Assembly (NCBI RefSeq): GCF_001661345.1
Contig: NW_017962913.1
Span: 2,492,694-2,556,693 of the forward strand
Source of the DNA: Ascoidea rubescens DSM 1968
Lineage: Eukaryota > Ascomycota > Saccharomycetes > Ascoideales > Ascoideaceae
Length of the DNA: 64,000 nt
Direction: 5' to 3'
Numbering within the stretch: the first letter of the stretch is position 1; each line of letters begins with the position of its first letter. The translations under genes were made by a program, and so were the position numbers. The notes below the pieces were generated by a model. It had not been told where the DNA came from. It ran no database searches and was given only the letters and a program-made list of their open reading frames with translations. Positions 10,919 through 20,100 of this stretch are shown piece by piece.

Positions 10919-12066
10919 GCAATAGCAATAATAACAGTAATTTTAATAATAGTAACTCTAGTAGTAACTCTAATAGTAACTCTAATAATAGTGGCTCTAA
11001 TAACAGTACAAATTTCTCTATTCAAAATAATCAACAATCTTATCGATTTGCAGATTTTAATCCCAATCTGATTAATATTGATGAGTCATTAGATAAAATA
11101 TTTAATTTAAAAAAACAAATTGATAATATCAGAATTAAAATGCTAAATTTCTTAAAATTATTAGCTACTTTTGATGAATTGAATAGTAACAGTATTAGTG
11201 TTAATAATATTAATAACTTTATGCCTAATAATATTGGCAATAATAACGATAGTATTGCTGCTTTTCCAAATAATCCAAATGCCGATAATAAAAACAATGT
11301 GAATAAGAACATGAGTAACAACTCTACACCAGCTTCCACGTCTGGTTCTGCAACTAACTCTTCGTTTATGCCTAGTAAAAATAATTCAAGTGAAAAGAAA
11401 TTATTTGAGATTCTTTCGTATAACTTGCTCATATTAAGAAACACTTTAAAGAATTATTTGGACCAATATAATAAAATTTTACCCTTAATCGAATTGTCAA
11501 AACAACATCAAGGTATATCGCCCTCTTCGAATTTAAAATTCATTAACATCTCTGATACTGCTACTAATTTATATTCAATTACCAATGTTAATACCAATCA
11601 TAATTCCAACAATGACGTTAGTGGAAATAATTCAATTGCCAATAACAATGGATTTAAAAATATAGTTTTGCTAAATAATCGCAATGGTTCAGCTTATAAT
11701 AAAAAAAATGTGACTACAACATTGGGGAGAAAAAACTCCAAAGCCAAAATCACAGCAAAAAAATCAAGAAAGAATACAAATTCTCCAGCTTTGCCTACAA
11801 TAACGTCTATTGATAATAACAATAATATAATAACTTCAAATTCGTCTTTAAATAATAGCAGTCTTCTCGGGAACAATTCTCCAGTGCTACCTAATGCAGG
11901 CAAAAATGCCAACATAAGTGCTAAAACTGGCAAGCCAAAGAGACCATATAATAAAAAAAATAAAGGCCCAAGGAAAAACTCAAAGGCTGCACAATCTCAA
12001 ACTCCAAATATGAGTCAACAAACACTTACACTGCTCCCACTCAATACATCGAATACGAAAAATTAA
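9766..12066 (+). CDS. Asn/Gln-rich nuclear-type protein, possibly a Mediator tail subunit
   Basis: The 766-residue protein is mostly low complexity: an Asn-rich start, an MN/NMNM repeat block (~105-170), a Gln-rich block (~205-295) and poly-Asn (~366-385). Between these are helical parts: residues ~435-475 (INIDESLDKIFNLKKQIDNI, then KMLNFLKLLATFDELN) and ~545-580 (KLFEILSYNLLILRNTLKNY, then ILPLIEL). The C-terminus is basic with AT-hook-like patches (KPKRPYNKKNKGPRKNS), fitting a nuclear protein. The two helical parts recall Mediator tail subunits such as Med3, but that rests on pattern only. The composition is prion-like. ATG at 9766 is the first in frame. The function is unassigned. Confidence 0.85.
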
Positions 12067-12663
12067 CTACTCCTTCTTTACTGATGTTTTTTATTTTACA
12101 TATACTATTCCATTCATTCATCTCTTTTTTCTTCTTGCTTTAATTCATTTTCTTTATTTTCTTTATTTTCTTCATTTTCTTCATTTTCTTCATTTTCTTC
12201 ATGTTAATTTTCTCTCCAATTTTTATTTTTGTTTCGATAAAAAGAATAATATCCTAATTTTTCATTATGTTTTTTTTCAAATTCTTTTTTTTTGGCTTGT
12301 TTATTTTTCCAAGCTTGGTTCAGTGTTCATTCAAATTGATCATATACTTTAATTAATCCTGGTTGGCTCGCTTTTCATTGACTTTGAATACCTGGAACTG
12401 CAAACATGCTTCTTTACTCGCGTCTTTGCTTACGTCTGGAAACACTCTCATCTGTTTGTAAACTGCAAAAGCACCAAAAACACCACAAGCACCACAAAAT
12501 CTGCTCCAGAGTCGTATCTCGCCTCATCCAAGAGTGAGAGCACGTGGGCCCAGGCCGGTTTATCTTCCGGCGTCCTTTGTTCACAAAGTCGAGAGTAAGG
12601 GTGAAAGTAAAGAAAGAGATGAAGAAGAGGAAGAAGAAGCACAGAATAAAGTGGTCTCTGGCC
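12067..12663. promoter_or_regulatory. Promoter of the CDF transporter gene with GC island
   Basis: The left part is T-rich 3' flank with a TTTTCTTCAT repeat (about 12160-12200). The right part (12400-12663) is G/C-rich and has GCACGTGGG at 12540-12548, 123 bp before the chosen start. Open frame continues upstream of 12664 but overlaps this promoter element and codes for a Lys/Arg-rich sequence unlike a natural N-terminus. Confidence 0.5.
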
Positions 12664-14412
12664 ATGGCATCACTTCCTCCAGAAAGAACTCCCTTGCTTC
12701 GAAGAGCTACCACTGTGTATCCCTTTCACGACTATTCCTTTAATGGCAGCTCCACCAGCCTTGCAATCCCTCCCTTGTTGAATTCAGTCTCCAGTGGTGG
12801 TCGAAAGTCGATCAGCCATGCTGGGTTTCGTCCTTCCTTTCTTCTTGCTGAACCTGCTTACAAGAACATCTCCAGTCTCGATGTGAATGGTCTGAACCAT
12901 AGACCCAGCTATAACGAGCTTCCTGTCTTCAAAAACGATGGTGGTAACTTTCACTCGACCCAGGGCAGAATCGAAAGCTTGTACCAGATACGATCAAACA
13001 GATTAATCGGCAAGTCAAAGAGATTAGTTAACTGGGAAAACTACATTACTGATATAGACTCGCTTCCCAAGTCCATTAAGGACAAAAACCAAAAACTAGT
13101 TGACTATTACGAAGACCAGAATGAAATGATCCAAAGGTATATTAACATTGACAAGTTTCTAGATTCGGGAATCCAAAGCTTAATGATAAGACATTATGCA
13201 ACTGATTTGCCTATGATCCAATCGCTAAGTTCATCTAGTTCAAATCATCTAGTCGATCCACTTGATGACGATACTGAAAACGAGAATATCAACAATATTA
13301 GTAACAATAACAATATCAACATCTCTACCCATGTTAACGTTGATAACAGTAAACTAGATGATAACCACCAGGTTTTCTCTTCCTTTCCTAATCTTGTCTC
13401 ACCCAATATCATCTCTTCAACTGCCCAACTAATCGATAGAAGACAAGGCAAAGTTCCAGGCAATATTGACTTTGAAAGTAACTCTATTCTGGGCTACAAC
13501 TTTGAAGAAGATGCAAGAATAATTGTCATTGCAATTTTAATTAACTATTTTATTAATGTGCTTTTATTAATTGGGAAAATCATCGTTACTATATTAACGT
13601 CTTCCATTTCCATTATGGCTTCGTTGGTTGACTCATTTTTGGATTTCCTATCAACAACCATCATTTATATTACTAATAAATACTCAAAGACAACAGATTG
13701 GAACTCCAAAAATAAATATCCAATTGGCAAATCAAGATTAGAGCCAATTGGGGTTTTGGTTTTTTCAATTATTATCATAATTTCTTTTGTTCAAGTTGGC
13801 CATGAAGCATTAGACAACTTACTATTCAATACTAGCAAAATACCAATTGAAATCGGACTTGCCTCGGTTTTCATCATGTCAATGACCATAATCATTAAAA
13901 TTGGCTGCTGGGCTTGGTGTAAAAGTATCAAATCATCTTCAGTGCAAGCACTAGCTCAAGATGCTGAAACCGATGTTGTCTTCAATGTTTTCTCTTTAAT
14001 CATGCCTTTATTGGGCCACTGGTGGGATATTTGGTGGTTTGATCCAGCTTGTGCTTTAGCGTTAAGTCTTTATATTGTCATTTCTTGGAGTTTAACTGCT
14101 TTAGAACATATCAATAATCTAGCTGGCGCAAAAGCTGATAAGAACGACGTCCAGGAGATTTTATACTTGGTCTTGAGATTTGCTGATAGTATCGAAAAGA
14201 TAACAAAATTAAACGTATACCATGTCGGTGATAATTTAAACGTCGAAGTTGATATCATGTTGAATCCCAATTTCAATCTCAAAGATGGCCATGATATCGG
14301 AGAAGCTGTACAATATGCTGTTGAAACATTATCCAATGTTGAAAGATGTTTTGTTCACTTGGATTATCGAACTGGAAACTTCGATGGTCACTTAAAATAT
14401 TCAACCTTCTAA
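12664..14412 (+). CDS. Cation diffusion facilitator, DxxxD (Mn-type) subfamily
   Basis: A 582-residue member of the CDF family, which exports divalent metals from the cytosol in exchange for protons. Six membrane segments lie between residues ~285 and ~485. The metal site shows in TM2 as D323-S-F-L-D327 and in TM5 as D433-A-E-T-D437. The DxxxD pair is the signature of the manganese subgroup (plant MTP8-11 and fungal relatives); zinc CDFs have HxxxD. Conserved KYPIGKSRLEPIGVLVFS follows TM2. The C-terminal cytosolic domain (~490-582) ends with the typical ERCFVHLDYR. The ~280-residue N-terminal extension is Ser- and Asn-rich. I chose ATG 12664 (MASLPPERTPLL) because upstream sequence holds the CACGTG element. 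Target membrane unknown. Confidence 0.88.
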   Translation: MASLPPERTPLLRRATTVYPFHDYSFNGSSTSLAIPPLLNSVSSGGRKSISHAGFRPSFLLAEPAYKNISSLDVNGLNHRPSYNELPVFKNDGGNFHSTQGRIESLYQIRSNRLIGKSKRLVNWENYITDIDSLPKSIKDKNQKLVDYYEDQNEMIQRYINIDKFLDSGIQSLMIRHYATDLPMIQSLSSSSSNHLVDPLDDDTENENINNISNNNNINISTHVNVDNSKLDDNHQVFSSFPNLVSPNIISSTAQLIDRRQGKVPGNIDFESNSILGYNFEEDARIIVIAILINYFINVLLLIGKIIVTILTSSISIMASLVDSFLDFLSTTIIYITNKYSKTTDWNSKNKYPIGKSRLEPIGVLVFSIIIIISFVQVGHEALDNLLFNTSKIPIEIGLASVFIMSMTIIIKIGCWAWCKSIKSSSVQALAQDAETDVVFNVFSLIMPLLGHWWDIWWFDPACALALSLYIVISWSLTALEHINNLAGAKADKNDVQEILYLVLRFADSIEKITKLNVYHVGDNLNVEVDIMLNPNFNLKDGHDIGEAVQYAVETLSNVERCFVHLDYRTGNFDGHLKYSTF

Positions 14413-14755
14413 CTAATGATTGATAATCTGTATTTACTTTCCGGTTATCTTCCTATATTCTCATTATATATCTATTATATACCTATGATATACTTACTAT
14501 ATAGAGTTTTTGTTTCAGTAGACCAAACTACTATCTACATATTATCTTATTTTTACTAAAATTCTCGTTTTTTCTCTCTACCATCAACCTAAATTCTCTT
14601 TTAAACCCTCACTTTCCTTGCCCCGTTTTTGCTGCAAAATCAAAATCAAAAGCTCACTGCTTTCATTTCCTTTACTTTTATTGTATTTGAACAATATTGT
14701 GGAACCTCAGATATATAACAATAAATTATCAGAGTATTTGTAAACTTCTTTCAAA
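14413..14755. other. Spacer
   Basis: 3' flank of the transporter gene and promoter of the next small gene. AT-rich with TATATA-type runs at 14463-14505 that may serve as terminator and TATA elements. No gene or strong regulatory motif seen. Confidence 0.5.
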
Positions 14756-15151
14756 ATGCCAAATGCCAATACTAGCTCAGGCACAGTTAATAACGAGATC
14801 AAGTACAACCACAAATTGTATCACAATTTTCAATGGCTAAAGCAAATAAGAGGATTGCCATCTTTAGACACATATGAACTCATCAATCAAGTCAAACAGA
14901 CCTTCATCACAAAATACTTTCGTCAGTCTCAATCAAATAATTCGTCTCTACACCTCAAAACTGACCTCCAATCGACACCAATACCAATTCAAATGAGCAA
15001 GACTGAAAATATCCATGAAAAACATTTAGATACAATGATCACATTCACTACAACCCTTAAATCAAACTTAAAGGAAACAGCTGACATTTTAAATCAGGAA
15101 TTAAACAAAGACATTGAAAATTTAAAATGGCTAGAAGAAATTGTCTCTTGA
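14756..15151 (+). CDS. Small helical protein, unknown
   Basis: A 131-residue acidic-to-neutral protein with two helical parts: residues 17-53 (YNHKLYHNFQWLKQIRGLPS and on) and 85-131 (HLDTMITFTTTLKSNLKETA, then DIENLKWLEEIVS). No signal peptide or membrane segment. The heptad-like second helix suggests a subunit of a coiled-coil complex (kinetochore or Mediator subunits of this size look alike), but I recognise no family. The ATG is preceded by CAAA, a good yeast context, and the spacing from neighbours fits an independent gene. Confidence 0.65.
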   Translation: MPNANTSSGTVNNEIKYNHKLYHNFQWLKQIRGLPSLDTYELINQVKQTFITKYFRQSQSNNSSLHLKTDLQSTPIPIQMSKTENIHEKHLDTMITFTTTLKSNLKETADILNQELNKDIENLKWLEEIVS

Positions 15152-15263
15152 TAATTATTAAGTAAGAATAGCTCTTCAATAAACATTCTCAACCTGCTTG
15201 GTTCGTCGCTCGATTCAATCAAGAACCATCGTTATTAGTAGACCAAAATAAAAAAAAGGGAAA

Positions 15264-15545
15264 TTACAAATTCCTACTAAAGCAAGTATAAAAGAAAGAA
15301 AAAAAACAACCAATTACTTCATCGAGATTAGCAGTTTTTTTGAACAGATTTTTCATTAATGGTTGGTAATTATGCTTTTTAATCTCACCCCTTTGCTGCT
15401 TGCAAATTAAGGCTTTCTTTAAGGTAATGATTTCTATTCTGCTTCGAGAGCTGTTTGATCCGAACAACAGCCTAAACATGTTTAAACTTTGGGCATAACA
15501 TTCGAAAGCCTTATTTAAAATGGCTTCAAGATCCCTCACCCTCAT
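15264..15545 (-). CDS. Possible small protein, unknown, perhaps spliced
   Basis: A 93-residue frame from ATG at 15545 with a reasonable composition (MRVRDLEAILNKAFECYAQS, then LNMFRLLFGS) that degrades into Phe-rich sequence after residue ~80 (LDEVIGCFFSFFYTCF). Past that point on the minus strand is TACTAAT (15240-15234), a yeast branch-point match, with an AG 24 bases further. An intron starting with GTAATT near 15317 and ending near 15209 would give a short second exon ending in TGA at 15176. The 5' site is not consensus. Only 56 bp separate this start from the divergent AIF-like gene. Confidence 0.35.
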   Translation of the reverse strand: MRVRDLEAILNKAFECYAQSLNMFRLLFGSNSSRSRIEIITLKKALICKQQRGEIKKHNYQPLMKNLFKKTANLDEVIGCFFSFFYTCFSRNL

Positions 15546-15601
15546 TTTATTTTCTTGTTTTTTTTATTCTAGTTTTCAATTTAGTTTCTTTATTTGATTT
15601 T

Positions 15602-16828
15602 ATGAGTGCAACAGTAATTTCTAAAAATATCCTCTTGGTTGGTAATTCCTTTGGTGGATACTCCACTTTGAAATCGTTGGTTATCAATTTGACCAATACT
15701 TCAAAGACCTACTTAAACCCAACAAATTCACAATTAAATGTCAATATCACTCTTTTGGAACCAAGAGATGGGTTGGTTAATATCTTGGGGATTCCTTTAT
15801 CAATAATTGATCCCAAATATGCTGCCACAACTTATTTCAACTTTGATCAAAATACCACTAATTTGCCAATAAATTCTAAAGACTCGTTATCTCTTTCTAA
15901 TCATGTTCAGGTCAAGATCAATCACGTAAAGGAATTTTGCAGATTTCTACATCCAGACCATGCTATCACAGACAAAGACCAGGTCTTAAATTTTGATTAC
16001 TGTGTTTTAGCAACCGGCAGAAAAAGAGATTGGCCATTTGATCCAAAGGGATTAACCAAAAATGAATTTATAAAGGAAATGGAAGAATCTTTAAAGCAAA
16101 TTGAAGATGCAAAATCAATTGTTGTTGTTGGTGGTGGTGCATTAGGTGTCGAAGTAGCGGGGGAGATAAAACAACACTACCCAGATAAATCAGTTAAACT
16201 AATCCATCCACATGCAACGATTTTGAAAGAGCCAAAATTGCCTAAGGAATTTACTGAAACTTCAACCAAGCTTTTACAGGATAAGATCGGCAAAGAAAAC
16301 ACTCTTTTAAATACAAGAGTTTTGTTTGAAGAAAAAAAAAAAGGAGAAGAATCAATAACTGTAGTCACCAATAATCCCCAAAATAAATTGAAATGTGATT
16401 TGGTTTTGTGGTGCATTCATCATTCAAACAATATTAAATTTCTTGATTACAAAGATTCCAAATTTGCTGATTCAATCAATGAAAAGAATGAGCTCAAAAT
16501 TAATGCTGATTGTTCTGTGAAAGGGTTTGAAAATAAAATTTTCGCTACTGGTGATATTACAGACTTGGACGTGATCAAGAGTGCAGGGGGAGCTGTTTTC
16601 TGTGGCAATATAATTGGCGAAAATATTACAAAATTAATACTAGCTCCATCAGAAATATTGAACCAAGTTGCTGTCTGGGGTCCTGGAATGGCCATCACTT
16701 TTGGAAACAACACCACCATAAGCTACCAAAGAGATACTCAGAAGACAGAGGTCAACAATCCTGAGATTTTGGAATTCTATAAGACCTATTGCAATTCCTA
16801 CCTTGCTGCCAACCTTGGCCTACAATAA
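15602..16828 (+). CDS. AIF/AMID-like FAD-NAD(P)H oxidoreductase
   Basis: A 408-residue flavoprotein of the AIFM2/FSP1 (AMID) and yeast Aif1 type. Residues 10-20 (ILLVGNSFGGY) form the FAD-binding beta-alpha-beta with a variant Gly motif. DYCVLATGRKRDWPF (~137-151) is the ATG motif. VVVGGGALGVEVAGEI (~173-188) is the complete second GxGxxG for NAD(P)H. ENKIFATGDITDL (~310-322) is the C-terminal FAD motif with its GD. Relatives reduce quinones or act in apoptosis-like death. No obvious mitochondrial presequence or C-terminal membrane helix. The start directly follows a T-rich leader. Confidence 0.88.
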   Translation: MSATVISKNILLVGNSFGGYSTLKSLVINLTNTSKTYLNPTNSQLNVNITLLEPRDGLVNILGIPLSIIDPKYAATTYFNFDQNTTNLPINSKDSLSLSNHVQVKINHVKEFCRFLHPDHAITDKDQVLNFDYCVLATGRKRDWPFDPKGLTKNEFIKEMEESLKQIEDAKSIVVVGGGALGVEVAGEIKQHYPDKSVKLIHPHATILKEPKLPKEFTETSTKLLQDKIGKENTLLNTRVLFEEKKKGEESITVVTNNPQNKLKCDLVLWCIHHSNNIKFLDYKDSKFADSINEKNELKINADCSVKGFENKIFATGDITDLDVIKSAGGAVFCGNIIGENITKLILAPSEILNQVAVWGPGMAITFGNNTTISYQRDTQKTEVNNPEILEFYKTYCNSYLAANLGLQ

Positions 16829-17172
16829 ACTGTCTCTCTATAGAATCTTCTCAGCTATATATTCCACATTCAATAAAAAAATATTCTTCTGAAATCTTTG
16901 ATACGTGAAATCTTTGATACAGATAAAGACCCATCATCCTGGACCCGTAATTTATGTAACAGTATGCATTATAGCGCATCTAGAGTTGTTTCCCTACCAC
17001 TGGTACAGAAGCGCGATTTTATCACGTGCCTGTTCAATTTTTGAAAAAAAAATTTGGTACTTTTTCAGTGAAAAGTTTGATTCAGAAGTTTGGTCGATTT
17101 TTTGTTTTAGAAAACATTTTATTGAAGACACTGATCAATTATACCAGAGACAGCAACAGAGAAAGCTTTAAA
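16829..17172. promoter_or_regulatory. UTP10 promoter with CACGTG
   Basis: Between the AIF-like gene and UTP10. TCACGTG is at 17022-17028 (CACGTG 17023-17028), 150 bp before the UTP10 ATG; read on the other strand it is GCACGTGA. A purine-rich TGAAAAAAAAATTTGG follows at about 17042, loosely like the RRPE element of ribosome-biogenesis genes. A direct repeat GTGAAATCTTTGATAC / GAAATCTTTGATAC lies at about 16890-16920. Confidence 0.55.
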
Positions 17173-20100
17173 ATGTCCTCTCTAGCAGCACAGCTTTCCT
17201 CTATTGCTGCAGTAAACTCATCTGTGGCTTTGGACAGAAAGAAAAGATCCAAAATTCACAGTGTTTCGTTGATCTACGATCCAAAAGTAGCTGCTACTCA
17301 AGATTTTGAATCTATATATGCTGTTGCCTACGAGTCCTTATTGGATTTAGAAACTTTGGACAAGAGATTTTCCAAGTTCAAACTTTCATTGTTTGCTGAA
17401 AGCTCAATCTCTATCGATAGAAATGTTCAAACTGCTGAAGCTCTATCTAATTTAAACAATGGTATCGACTTATTTTTGAACATTTTATTCAGTTCAAATC
17501 AATTTCCCAATAATAAGGATACTTTAAACTGTTTGGAATGGTTAATTAGAAGATTTAATATAAATATTCACAAATCAAATGTCGAATCATTGCTAATAAA
17601 TATTCTACCATACTATCAAAACCCAATTTTTCCAAGAATAGTCAGTTTAGCTCATGTTTCTAATTTACCACCTTTATTTAATTGGTTAGCACCATTTAAA
17701 AAACAATCTGCTCAAAAAATGTCACTTGTTGCAATTCTAAAAGCATTTCAAGATTTTGATTTTTTAAAATTATATATCAGCTATTTAACCGCCAAAATAA
17801 AGAAAAACTTACAGTACAAACAAGAGTTGATTTTCTTTATTAAAATTGTTTTATCTTTGCTATCAATCAACTCAAAAAATCAAGACTATTTAACTCAAAT
17901 TACTCCCATTATTTTACAATTTTCCTCGCTTTTATTAAACTCGTCGAACCTTGATAATCAAATAACTGCTCATACTATTCTTCCAGTTTTATCTGCAACT
18001 TCTCCTTTAGCTTCCGAAGTTATTGATGCTGTTGTGGAGACTATTTTATCTTCAACATATAAATTCCCCATTAAAACTTCTATCGTATCAATTGTTAAAA
18101 TTTACCAGTCAATCAACATTGATTTACTAGAACCTTTTCCCTTGAAGAATTTAAAACTATTGATTAAATTTTTCAAATCAAATGAAGAATATATCGATTT
18201 GATTTTTAATCAATGTGAAAATTCTTCCAACAAGTTTTTTTCTTCCTATTTAAGATCAATCATAATTAATCAAAATTCAGTTATCACATCTAATAATCAT
18301 CATATCAACAAAATAATAAATCAAATATTACATTTTAGTAATTTTACTAAAAGCGAAAAAAGATTGATTTTAATTGATGCAGTAAAAATTGCTGACGCTA
18401 ACAAAACAATCGAAAATTCTAATTTAATTACAATCTTTGAAAACTTTATCAACATTGATAAAGAATTAGTCAATTCTATTTTGACTGAAAATAATTTGGA
18501 CTTCTCAAAGCTAGAAATTAGCTTACAAACTACTTTAATTCATAAAACCAATAAAAAAGGTACTGCCACCACTGGTTTGGTTTCAGAAATGATGGAGGTC
18601 GAAGAAGAAGAAACTGAAGATAATAAATCAGAAACCCAAAAATTTATCTCCACTTTACAATCAAACAAAACTGATACTTCATCATTTCTTTACACTGATA
18701 AAACAACTATCAACGAGTTTTCTAAATTGTTGCCTTTGTTTTCTGATTCAATTTCATTAAAATTGACCCAGAAATTTTTCACAGTTGTTTTTGAGCAAAA
18801 ATCTTCTTTAATCACTTTTTTGACTAGAGTTTCTGTTTCTCAAGGCTGTATGTTGAAAATTAGACTTCTTTCTTTGAAAAATCTTAAAAATGAATTGTCA
18901 AAGTTGAATGATGTCTCTTTGATTCTGTTTTTACCTATCACTTTAGCCTTATTACTAGATCCTATTCAGTTTGTCCGTTCAATTGCTGGTGACTTATTGA
19001 AAATAATCAATAATAGTGATTTGGGTAAAGAGCCTTATTTGCTCAATCAACTTTATGATAGTAGTAATTCTACAGATGTTAATCTTTTAAACAAAGAAGA
19101 TTCAAAAAATTTACTTGAAAAACTTATTCAAAATTTGAGTGGATTTATTATTGATAATCATCAATTATTTGGTTATTTTTCTTCTCAATTATTTAATACA
19201 AGAAAATTTGGGAAATTATATTTAGCATTCTTTGCAAATCAAATTCTATTAATTAAATTGCCTTACATAAAAATACAATTGTTATTGTTATTTTTAAATT
19301 TCCATAACAACCTGAAAATATCTAAATCTCTAAGAATTGGTCAATCATCTGAAATATTTAAAGAAATTTTAAATAACTATCCAAGCTTAAGAGATTTTTG
19401 GAAAAATTTTTGCGATTCATCCAAATTTGATTTTAAAATTTTTGAAAAGGCTATTGTTGACATTATTGGCTTTAAAGAAAAAGCAAGCACTGGAATTAAT
19501 TTTATTAAAAGTTCTTTACTTTCAAATCATGAGCAATTGTCAAACTATGTATCTAATAAAGTAGTTTTAATTTGGAATTCATTGAAGTTTGACGTTCAAC
19601 TCAATTTATTTAATACTATTTTAGATCATTATGCTGATACAGAAAATAATGATGTTTCTTATGATCCTTTGTTAACTTTGCAATCTTTAGATATTCAAAA
19701 TGTTGACTTTTTCACTAATGTCTTCAAAGATTTGCAAATTTTTAAGAAAACTGCAACTTTAGATAATGCTAGGGAGTCTTTCAGCATTAATGGCTCATCT
19801 GCTTTTATTGCAAAGCGTAGAAGACGCTCTTCAAATTTAACAAAACAAGTTATGAAAAGAACTAGCGTTACAAAAGTTGCTGAATTATATTTAAAAAAAT
19901 TAACTGCAATTTTAGAAATATATGAGAGAAAAGCTAAGTTGTATATTCCAACTTCGGATTTGCTAACAATTTTATTTAACTTATTATCTGATCTAGATAC
20001 ATTAGGCTCGGATGGAAATCTTCCTGTTTTATACGCTCAAGAGACATTGGCCAACTGTATTCTTTTGACTGTTGGTAACATCAAGGACAATTCAATTAGC

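Noticed and set aside
10021-11037. Minus-strand frames opposite the Asn/Gln-rich gene
   Set aside because: They are Ile/Leu/Phe/His repeats mirroring AAT, ATG and CAA repeats on the coding strand.
12544-12663. N-terminal extension of the CDF gene
   Set aside because: It opens with GTG, spans the CACGTG promoter element and codes for an unlikely Lys/Arg-rich string; ATG 12664 is preferred.
17026-17172. N-terminal extension of UTP10
   Set aside because: The family N-terminus MSSL...DRKKR begins at 17173; the upstream part is promoter.
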